A DNA stretch of 64,000 nt from CAYSNP01 sp050945855 (GTDB lineage Bacteria > Bacillota > Clostridia > Christensenellales > DTU072). Shown one piece after another: positions 8,073 to 15,437 of this stretch. Below the pieces are notes generated by a model, which saw only the letters and a program-made list of their open reading frames with translations, did not search any database and was not told the DNA's origin. The stretch spans positions 1-64,000 of the forward strand of contig JBMNTS010000002.1 in NCBI GenBank assembly GCA_050945855.1, in the 5' to 3' direction. Every line of letters begins with the position of its first letter. The stretch's first letter is position 1. Position numbers and translations under genes: made by a program.

Positions 8073-8942
8073 TTAAGGGTTACAAATTTTGCTAAAAGGG
8101 GAGGTCTTTATATCGTCCAATATCTTTTGCACAAGGATATGCGCGGGGTTAAAGCCGTAACATTCCTCCACGCCTTTAAAATACGCGTTGCCGTTTATTT
8201 CTATCAGCATAGGGTTTTCCGAATCAAAAAAATCCACTCCGCAATAAAACAGACCGCAAGCTTCGGCTATTTTTCGGGCGGCGGCATAAAAGTGCGCGGG
8301 CGGCGTATGAGCGGAGCATACTCCCCCCCTCTCCTTATTGCTTCTGAAATCAAGGGCGTTGGCATATTTTAGGAAGCATATTACTTCTCCGCCTATTACG
8401 ACAGCCCTTATGCTCCTCCCCACGCTCTCGCCGATAAATTGCTGCAATATGTATCTCTTTTCAAAATACTGACGGTCCAGTTGTATCAACTCACTCCGGG
8501 AGGACACCATATACACGTCTTTTCCCAGTGAACTTTTGTCCGCCTTCAGCACTAAGGGATAGCCCAATTTTTGCTCAATAAGAGAAAAAAAGCCCTCCTC
8601 CGGCGGGGCATAAGAATAACGCAAAGGAGAAAGCACGCTTGCGGGCATATCCGCTATGCCCCGGCAAGCAAGATAAGAGGCTATTTTGCTGTCCGCGGCA
8701 AGAATTGCCTGCGGAGAATTGTATACCTTGATTCCGCTCTGCTCTATTGCGCAGGCGGCATAATAATCCTTATCGCAAAAAATGCAAAAATCAGCTTTGG
8801 TTTTTTGGGATAAAAAATCGGTTAAGCTGTTAAAAACCAGATAGTCAATGCCTTTGCCGACCAAAGCGTTTATGATACTCGCTCTCTGGTGAAGGGAACT
8901 TGCCGAACTGTAATAAGCGTTTTCATATATTAACGCAAGCAT
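8073..8942 (-). CDS. RimK-like ATP-grasp ligase
   Basis: 289 residues. The fold blocks of the RimK/LysX branch of ATP-grasp enzymes are visible: pre-ATP N-terminal domain, LVLKADKSSLGKDVYMV (phosphate-binding), ILQQFIGESVGRSIRAVVIG (hinge), DFRSNKERGG (the RimK-type Arg/Asn block) and metal-binding GVDFFDS with IEINGN. Such enzymes join a carboxylate to an amine (often adding Glu or another amino acid to a peptide, protein or cofactor) with ATP. Its start codon overlaps the stop of the upstream lipoprotein (TAATG), so the two are translationally coupled; that argues for a shared, unknown substrate or process. Substrate cannot be read from sequence. Confidence 0.85.
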   Translation of the reverse strand: MLALIYENAYYSSASSLHQRASIINALVGKGIDYLVFNSLTDFLSQKTKADFCIFCDKDYYAACAIEQSGIKVYNSPQAILAADSKIASYLACRGIADMPASVLSPLRYSYAPPEEGFFSLIEQKLGYPLVLKADKSSLGKDVYMVSSRSELIQLDRQYFEKRYILQQFIGESVGRSIRAVVIGGEVICFLKYANALDFRSNKERGGVCSAHTPPAHFYAAARKIAEACGLFYCGVDFFDSENPMLIEINGNAYFKGVEECYGFNPAHILVQKILDDIKTSPFSKICNP

Positions 8943-10639
8943 TATTTACTGTATTTTAGACCGCAGTTGAGAATTTTGGGGCCCGTCTTTGTATAGCTGG
9001 ATAAATACACGCTGTCGTTAAGGTTGCCTATATTCGCCATTTCCATTCTCAGATAGTTATCGTAAAAACCTTCGTTGACTACGGGCACGAACTGATACCT
9101 GTGCGAAGGCTGCTTTACCGTGATATCCAGAGAGCTTATGTTATTGTTATTGTAAGCCTTATCTTTCAATTCCAGTTTATAAAAACCGGATTCGTCCGTG
9201 GTGATTGTAATCGCGGGATAGCCGTCTTTATAATTCACGGTAATTTCCACATTGGGAACAAAGGCGCCGAAGCCGTCGTCTATCTTTTGATTGCTGTTTT
9301 CGTCAAGGAAAACGTATCCGCAAATAAACGGCGTTTCTATATCGCTCTTTTGATAATTCTCGGACTGGAATTTCGTCAGCACGTAAGGCGCGCTCTCCCC
9401 GTCCACGGGCTGGGAGTATTGACCGAATTTATGACCCACAACCGCTTTGATGTAAGTGGTGGGAGTCCACGCGCTAAGACCGTAGACAAGCGAATTTCTG
9501 TCCGAAGTTTGGTAATAATCGTCAAGAATGGGATAAGTAATGTCCTTTCTTATATTGCTGTCCGAATCAGAACCCAGCGTCCTGTCGCTGCCGTTCATGG
9601 AATAAAGATACCAGTCCAGGCTTATCCTGTTTTGCGCAAGATAATATTCGCTGAAGCGCGAAGAGTAGCTTTGCCTGAAATCCAGGCTTGCGGTATTTGA
9701 CAATATTGTGGAGTGCAGCGATATATCCGCTTCCGAATAAGGCTCTCCGTAGGAGTCGGAATAATCGGGGTCGCTTTCGATATATTCAAAAATCATACCC
9801 TTAGCATTTAAGGCGGCTATGCTTTTGGAGGCGTATTCCAGCGGAGTGGCAATCTGCTTGTCCGCCACCGGGTATCCCTCCCATCCTTTCCAGTCAATGG
9901 CAATATCCGCGCGTTCGTTGGAAAAGTAAGGGTCGCATAAAGTGACGCGTCTGGGCAGGAATTTGCCGTCAATCTGTCCCGCGGCGTAATAATTGTGCAA
10001 ATATTCGGCGGCGGAAAGAGCAAAAGCGGCTCCCGCGCCGTTGCCGACAAACCTTATTTCGCTGCCGCGCAAGGGCTTGTCCGCCATATACGCCAAATAC
10101 CTTGCCGCAAACACTTCGGTAAGGCTGTGGCTGAGCTTAGACGCCTCGCGGGTAATTGTCTGACCCTCGTTTTTGTAGCTAAGATAATCGTTGTTGAATA
10201 TTTTCGCATATACGTTGGACACAAGGTCGTCCGCGAATTGCTCATAATGGAAAATGCCTACGTTGAAACCCGCTTTTTCCCAGTAATAAGCCAAATCCCT
10301 CAGATTGGAAAGATTGCGGTCGGTAAACCTCTTATAGTTTTCGGAAATTATATCGTCGGGGTATTCCTCCGCGGGCAGGGCGAAAGTGGCGGAGTCGTCC
10401 GCGCCGTTGGGCATTTCGCCGTGAAAATAAATTAAGGTGGAACGGGTGGCGTAATATGTTCCGCCCAGCCACTCTATATCCAGTTGTCCCTCTCTTAAAG
10501 CGGGAAAAGTAATATCGTTAAGTGTAACGGACTTAGGAGGCTCGGGAAGCTTTTCGTTGCATCCCGCCGCAAAGAGAGCGATTGCACTAAGCGTTGCGGC
10601 TAAAATAACGATTACGGCTATTCTGTTGATTTTTCGCAT
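8942..10639 (-). CDS. Lipase-like lipoprotein lacking the nucleophile Ser, with SdrD-type domain
   Basis: 565 residues. Signal peptide with lipobox AAGC, Cys27. Residues about 65-300 resemble an alpha/beta hydrolase of the lipase type: oxyanion block LIYFHG (69-74), a nucleophile elbow at FVGNGAGAAFA (197-207) and an acid block RVTLCDPYF (231-239) comparable to the LDP motif of lipases. In an active lipase the elbow is GxSxG; here it reads G199-N-G-A-G, so Ser is replaced by Gly and the protein is probably not a hydrolase. Residues about 448-530 (GYVFLDENSNQKIDDG, then TTDESGFYKLEL) form an SdrD B/CnaB-like beta domain. Stop overlaps the start of the ATP-grasp gene. Likely a surface binding protein; the lipase relation is inferred from short motifs. 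Confidence 0.75.
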   Translation of the reverse strand: MRKINRIAVIVILAATLSAIALFAAGCNEKLPEPPKSVTLNDITFPALREGQLDIEWLGGTYYATRSTLIYFHGEMPNGADDSATFALPAEEYPDDIISENYKRFTDRNLSNLRDLAYYWEKAGFNVGIFHYEQFADDLVSNVYAKIFNNDYLSYKNEGQTITREASKLSHSLTEVFAARYLAYMADKPLRGSEIRFVGNGAGAAFALSAAEYLHNYYAAGQIDGKFLPRRVTLCDPYFSNERADIAIDWKGWEGYPVADKQIATPLEYASKSIAALNAKGMIFEYIESDPDYSDSYGEPYSEADISLHSTILSNTASLDFRQSYSSRFSEYYLAQNRISLDWYLYSMNGSDRTLGSDSDSNIRKDITYPILDDYYQTSDRNSLVYGLSAWTPTTYIKAVVGHKFGQYSQPVDGESAPYVLTKFQSENYQKSDIETPFICGYVFLDENSNQKIDDGFGAFVPNVEITVNYKDGYPAITITTDESGFYKLELKDKAYNNNNISSLDITVKQPSHRYQFVPVVNEGFYDNYLRMEMANIGNLNDSVYLSSYTKTGPKILNCGLKYSK

Positions 10640-10683
10640 ATTTCTTAATTACGAAAAGCGCGACTTGCGCTTTTGCGTTTATT

Positions 10684-12273
10684 TTATTTTGCGTATTCCA
10701 CGTAACGCAATTCACGTATTACGTTGACTTTTATTTGTCCCGGGTACTCAAGCTCACTCTCCAGCTTTTTGGCTATATCCTTTGCCAAAAATGAGGTGGC
10801 CGAATCGTCCATTACCTCGGGTTTAACAATAACCCTGATTTCCCTGCCTGCCTGAATAGCGTAAGATTGCTCCACGCCGGTAAAGGAATTGGCAAGCGTT
10901 TCCAGTTTTTCCAACCGCTTTACGTAACTCTCGATAGATTCCCTTCTCGCTCCCGGTCTTGCGCCGCTGATGGCGTCCGCCGCCTGAACTATTATCGCTT
11001 CCAGCGTCTGCGGCTCCACGTCGCCGTGGTGAGCTTCTATGGCGTGCACGATATTTTCTTTTTCTTTATATTTGCGAGCAAGCTCCACGCCTATCTGGAT
11101 ATGAGTGCCCTCGTACTCGTGGTCCACAGCTTTTCCTAAGTCGTGCAGCAATCCCGCGCGTTTGGCGACCTTTACGTCCGCTCCCAATTCCGCGGCCATT
11201 AATCCTGCAAGGTAAGACACCTCCAGCGAATGCTTAAGCACGTTTTGACCGTAGCTGGTGCGGTATTTCATTCTGCCCAGCAGTTTTATGATTTCGGGGT
11301 GAATGCCGAAAAGCCCCGCATCGAATACGGCGGCGTTGCCTGCTTCTCTGATTTCCTGATTGATATCTCTTTTGACTCTGGTCGCTACCTCTTCTATCCT
11401 GCCCGGGTGTATGCGCCCGTCCGCGACCAGCTTTTGCAAGGTTTGACGCGCAATCTCACGCCTGACGGGGTCAAAACTCGTCAGCGTAACCACATCCGGA
11501 GTGTCGTCTATAATAATATCCACGCCGGTGCAGCTTTCAAGAGCCTTAATATTGCGGCCCACTCTGCCTATTATGCGGCCCTTCATTTCGTCGCTGGGCA
11601 GTTCCACCACGGATACGGTGGTCTCCGCGGCGTGGTCCACGGCACACCTTTGAATGGCCATTGAAATAATCTCTTTTGCTTTCTTTTCCGCGTTTTCCCT
11701 AGCGTCGTCCTCTATTTCTTTGGCGATAACGGCAGCGTCCTTGCGTGCCTCGTCGGTAATCTGCAGAATAAGCAATTCCTTTGCTTCCGTCCTTGTAAGA
11801 CCGCTGACCTTTTCCAACTCCGCCAGTTTTTTGGCGTCATATTCCGCAAGTTTTATTTCCAACTCGTCCAGTTCGGACTTCTTCTGAACCAATTCCTCTT
11901 TCAGGCTTTCGATTTGTTCGTTTTTCTTGTCCAGAAGCTGTTCCTTCTTGGTCAGTGCGTCTTCTCTCTGATTTAGTCTGTTTACCTCTTTTTTTATCTC
12001 GTTTCTTTGGTTTCTTGACTCCTGTTCAAATTCGTTACGGAGTCTTATTTGCTCCTCTTTTGCCTCTAAAAGCGCTTCTTTCCTTAATGATTTTGCTTCG
12101 ATGCGCGCTTCCTCGAGTATTTTAGCTGACTCTGTTTTAGCCATTCCTATTTTATTGATAATTATTTTTTTATAAATAAGTATCCCTGCGAAGCCCCCTA
12201 AAGCGAGAGCCGGCAGGATAAGGATGTACCCAAGCAAAGTCCCAATGCCAAGCATTGTAAGACTGCTAAACAT
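10684..12273 (-). CDS. rny: Ribonuclease Y
   Basis: 529 residues from the second ATG (12273), 5 bases after GGAGG; the adjacent ATG at 12276 is only 2 bases from it. Membrane endoribonuclease that starts mRNA decay. Order: N-terminal membrane helix (about 5-38), long charged coiled coil (about 45-200), KH domain with IIGRVGRNIKALE, HD domain with the metal motif HDLGK (near residue 377) and the later HHGD. Full length for the family. It sits downstream of recA with its own promoter in the 157-base gap; recA-rny adjacency is common in clostridia. A 44-base gap separates it from the lipase-like gene. Confidence 0.96.
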   Translation of the reverse strand: MFSSLTMLGIGTLLGYILILPALALGGFAGILIYKKIIINKIGMAKTESAKILEEARIEAKSLRKEALLEAKEEQIRLRNEFEQESRNQRNEIKKEVNRLNQREDALTKKEQLLDKKNEQIESLKEELVQKKSELDELEIKLAEYDAKKLAELEKVSGLTRTEAKELLILQITDEARKDAAVIAKEIEDDARENAEKKAKEIISMAIQRCAVDHAAETTVSVVELPSDEMKGRIIGRVGRNIKALESCTGVDIIIDDTPDVVTLTSFDPVRREIARQTLQKLVADGRIHPGRIEEVATRVKRDINQEIREAGNAAVFDAGLFGIHPEIIKLLGRMKYRTSYGQNVLKHSLEVSYLAGLMAAELGADVKVAKRAGLLHDLGKAVDHEYEGTHIQIGVELARKYKEKENIVHAIEAHHGDVEPQTLEAIIVQAADAISGARPGARRESIESYVKRLEKLETLANSFTGVEQSYAIQAGREIRVIVKPEVMDDSATSFLAKDIAKKLESELEYPGQIKVNVIRELRYVEYAK

Positions 12274-12345
12274 CATAACCTCCTATTAAATTGTGAATTT
12301 ACAGTATGATAAGGGCGTAATGCCTATATTATCCTATATAAAAAG

Positions 12346-12374
12346 AGTATAACCCATTAAGCTGTTTTTGTCAA
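12346..12374 (-). promoter_or_regulatory. Sigma-A-type promoter of rny
   Basis: Minus strand TTGACA (12369-12374), 17-base spacer, TATACT (12346-12351). It leaves a leader of about 65 bases before the AGGAGG site of rny. Confidence 0.8.
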
Positions 12375-12433
12375 CAAATTGCTTATTGTTTTACCTTGAC
12401 GCCCAAGGCATGCCTTAAACGAAAATAAAGGCT

Positions 12434-13420
12434 TCAGACGGCAAAGTTTTTGCGCGTGCTTTCTTCGATTTCCGCTGCTATATCGGGGTTTTCGCTTAAA
12501 AATTGTATGGCGCGCTCTCTGCCCTGACCGATTTTCTCGTCCTTGTAGCTGTACCAAGAGCCCGCTTTTACAACTATTCCCTGTTCGGCGGCAACATCTA
12601 GGATGCAGCCGTAAGTGGAGATTCCCTTACCGTAAATAATATCGAATTCCGCTATCTTGAAAGGTGCTGCAAGCTTGTTTTTAATGACTCTGATGCGGGT
12701 GCGATTGCCTACGATGTCGTTGCCCGATTTGATGGAATCGATTTTACGCACGTCAAAGCGCATGCTGGAGTAAAACTTGAGCGCCTTGCCGCCCGGCGTC
12801 GTTTCCGGAGAGCCGAACAACACTCCAACTTTTTCCCTAAGCTGATTGATAAACACCACGCAGGTATTGCTTTTGTTGGTTATGCTGGCAAGCTTGCGCA
12901 AAGCCTGAGACATCAGCCTTGCCTGAAGACCGATAAAGCTGTCTCCCATTTCGCCGTCTATCTCCGCTTTGGGAGTGAGCGCGGCAACGGAATCTATCAC
13001 CACCACATCCACGCCGCCCGACTTAATAAGCTGCTCGGCTATATCCAGCGCCTGCTCTCCGTTATCGGGCTGAGAAACGTATAAGTTTTTAAGGTTCACG
13101 CCCAGCTTTTCCGCATAGATAGGGTCAAGAGCGTGTTCGGCGTCGATAAACGCCGCTATCCCGTCCGCCTTTTGGGCTTGCGCAATTATGTGAAGAGCTA
13201 CCGTGGTTTTGCCGCTGGATTCCGGACCGAATATTTCTATTATTCTTCCCCTGGGCACTCCTCCTATACCTGTTGCCAAATCCAGCACAAGGCACCCGGT
13301 GGGTATTATGTCCACCTTAACCTTGGTTTCCCCGTCCAACTTCATTATCGAGCCTTTTCCGAACTGCTTTTCTATGCTGTCTATAGCCGCTTTAAGCAGC
13401 TTCATTCTATCTTCGTTCAT
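12434..13420 (-). CDS. recA: Recombinase RecA
   Basis: 328 residues, slightly short because the acidic C-terminal tail is trimmed. ATP-dependent strand exchange and SOS co-protease. Seen: Walker A GPESSGKTT (65-73), Walker B VVVIDSVAAL, the L1/L2 DNA loops (EIDGEMGDS and FGSPETTPGG) and the MAW-like block VFINQLREKVGV. Follows cinA by 16 bases in the ftsK-rimO-cinA-recA run. No intein. No SOS box could be identified because the gene has no upstream intergenic space of its own. Confidence 0.98.
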   Translation of the reverse strand: MNEDRMKLLKAAIDSIEKQFGKGSIMKLDGETKVKVDIIPTGCLVLDLATGIGGVPRGRIIEIFGPESSGKTTVALHIIAQAQKADGIAAFIDAEHALDPIYAEKLGVNLKNLYVSQPDNGEQALDIAEQLIKSGGVDVVVIDSVAALTPKAEIDGEMGDSFIGLQARLMSQALRKLASITNKSNTCVVFINQLREKVGVLFGSPETTPGGKALKFYSSMRFDVRKIDSIKSGNDIVGNRTRIRVIKNKLAAPFKIAEFDIIYGKGISTYGCILDVAAEQGIVVKAGSWYSYKDEKIGQGRERAIQFLSENPDIAAEIEESTRKNFAV

Positions 13421-13436
13421 TACAATCTCCTTTTGT

Positions 13437-14105
13437 TTAATAATATTTCATAATGTGCATAAACGTCTTGTAAAGAGCGGTGTTGACGCTCTTTTCTCTA
13501 ATCTCGTCCCTATCGCCGGAAAAGATATATTCAAAAACATCCTCCCCCAGATCGCTTGCCACCGCTATGTATACCAACCCTACCGGTTTTTGCAAACTGC
13601 CCCCTCCGGGGCCCGCAATCCCGGTAATTGATATCCCAATCTGCGCTTTATCCTCCAATACGCCGCGCGCCATTTCCATTGCCGCCTCCCTGGATACCGC
13701 GCCGTATCTGATAAGCGTATCCTTTTTTACCCCCAGCCTGATCTGCTTGGAAGAATTGGTGTAGGATACTATCCCCTCATAGAATATTTCGCTTGCGCCG
13801 GGTACCTGCGTTATTTTCGCGCTGAGCAATCCTCCCGTACAGCTTTCCGCTGTGGCTACGGTGAGATTGTTTTCGGACAAGAAATCCACCAAAGTCTTTT
13901 GCAGGCTTATATCCCCGGTATTGTAAATCCTCTCGTCCAATACCTGTTCCGCCTGCGCGATATCCTCTTGCTCGGCATCAAAAATACAAAGCCTTACGTC
14001 CAGATTATCCTCTTCCAATTCGTAATCCAACGCTCCGCCGAATTGGTCGTCCAGTATCTGCTCTATTTCCGTGGCATTGCCGTACAATTTAATTATCTTG
14101 TCCAT
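13437..14105 (-). CDS. cinA: CinA-type protein reduced to KH-like and PncC amidase domains
   Basis: 222 residues against about 410 for full CinA. Residues 1-65 match the KH-like middle domain; about 68-222 are the PncC nicotinamide-mononucleotide amidase domain with catalytic block AESCTGG (Ser88) and TGIAGPGGG (161-169). The N-terminal MoaB-like ADP-ribose pyrophosphatase domain is absent, and nothing in the sequence between this gene and rimO encodes it. The amidase should therefore still deamidate NMN to NaMN, in pyridine nucleotide salvage. The cinA-recA neighbourhood is conserved in Firmicutes. Confidence 0.9.
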   Translation of the reverse strand: MDKIIKLYGNATEIEQILDDQFGGALDYELEEDNLDVRLCIFDAEQEDIAQAEQVLDERIYNTGDISLQKTLVDFLSENNLTVATAESCTGGLLSAKITQVPGASEIFYEGIVSYTNSSKQIRLGVKKDTLIRYGAVSREAAMEMARGVLEDKAQIGISITGIAGPGGGSLQKPVGLVYIAVASDLGEDVFEYIFSGDRDEIREKSVNTALYKTFMHIMKYY

Positions 14106-14129
14106 AAGCAGCCCCTTTTGCCCTATGGC

Positions 14130-15437
14130 TTAAACCGTTTCGCCATGCAAATAAAAATCCGCATGAGTAATTTTGACCGAATAATAATTGCCAACCGATA
14201 AAGGCTTGTCCGAAGAAAAACGCACCTGCGGGTCGATATCCGGCGCCTGAAAATCGCATCTGCCGCTGAATTTTTGCAAGTCGTAGTCGATATCCTCGTA
14301 TATTACCCGCAAAACTCTGCCTACGTATTTGGCGTTGTTTTTTGCTATCTTTTCAAGCTGCGCCTGCTCCAGTCCCTTTGCTCTTTGCAGCCTTACTCTT
14401 TGGGGCACCCGCGGGGAAAATCCGACCGCTTTTGTGCCTTCCTCTGGGCTGAAAGGGAAAAATCCCGCGTAATCCACAGGTCCTTCGCAAATAAATTTCT
14501 TTAACAGCTCAAATTCCTTTTGCCCTTCGCCGGGAAAGCCGGTAATAAAGGTGGAACGGATAACAAAATCTTCACTTTTTGCCTTAATGCCGTCCAACAG
14601 CGCGGAAATCTCTTTGCTTGTCGTCCTGCGGTTCATACGCTTCAATATCCCGTCGTCTATGTGCTGGAGCGGAATATCCAGGTATTTTGCCATGCTCTTA
14701 CTTGACAGGATATAGTCAATCAGCTCATCGGTCACCATATCCGGATAAGCGTACATCAGCCTTATGCACTCGAAACCGATATCCTCAAGAGCGGACAACA
14801 AATCTATTATAGCATATTTCCCGTATAAATCATACCCGTAACGCAAGGTATCCTGCGCCACTATTATCAGCTCTTTTACTCCGGTTGAGTAAAGTTCGCT
14901 CGCTTCCTCCTCCAGCGCTTTTATAGGCTCGGAACGGTATCTGCCACGTATAGCGGGAATTGCGCAATAAGAGCAGCAGTTATTGCAGCCTTCCGCAATC
15001 TTTAGGTAAGCGTAATGCTCGGGCGTGGTAAGCAGTCTGCCTTTGCCGCCCTGCCACGCGCCCTCGGGGTTGATGATGCGTGGAGAAGAACTGATATTTT
15101 TGATAATGTCCGCTATATTCGCGTAGCCGCCCTGACCTACAAACACGCTTACCTCGGGCATTTCCTTTACAAGCTCGTCCGCGTACCTTTTGGCAAGACA
15201 CCCCAGCACTACAATCTTTTTATTTAGCCCCGCGGTAGCCTCGGCGCACTCCATTATCGCCTCCAGACTTTCCCGCTTTGCCTCGTCAATAAAGGCGCAG
15301 GTATTGATCAGAATGATATCCGCGTCCGCGTAATTGTCCGCGAAAACGTGTCCCTCATTTTTAAGAGTATATAATATTTTTTCACTGTCCACCCTGTTTT
15401 TATCGCAACCCAGGGAAAGCATACCTATCTTTGCCAT
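14130..15437 (-). CDS. rimO: Ribosomal protein S12 methylthiotransferase RimO
   Basis: 435 residues. Radical SAM methylthiotransferase acting on the conserved Asp of S12. The N-terminal UPF0004 domain has its three cluster cysteines (Cys11, Cys47, Cys80); the radical SAM cluster is Cys151-x3-Cys155-x2-Cys158 (EGCNNCCSYCAIP); a C-terminal TRAM domain follows from about 370. The early block MLSLGCDKNRVDSE is typical of RimO rather than MiaB. Start codon overlaps the ftsK stop as TGATG. Confidence 0.95.
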   Translation of the reverse strand: MAKIGMLSLGCDKNRVDSEKILYTLKNEGHVFADNYADADIILINTCAFIDEAKRESLEAIMECAEATAGLNKKIVVLGCLAKRYADELVKEMPEVSVFVGQGGYANIADIIKNISSSPRIINPEGAWQGGKGRLLTTPEHYAYLKIAEGCNNCCSYCAIPAIRGRYRSEPIKALEEEASELYSTGVKELIIVAQDTLRYGYDLYGKYAIIDLLSALEDIGFECIRLMYAYPDMVTDELIDYILSSKSMAKYLDIPLQHIDDGILKRMNRRTTSKEISALLDGIKAKSEDFVIRSTFITGFPGEGQKEFELLKKFICEGPVDYAGFFPFSPEEGTKAVGFSPRVPQRVRLQRAKGLEQAQLEKIAKNNAKYVGRVLRVIYEDIDYDLQKFSGRCDFQAPDIDPQVRFSSDKPLSVGNYYSVKITHADFYLHGETV

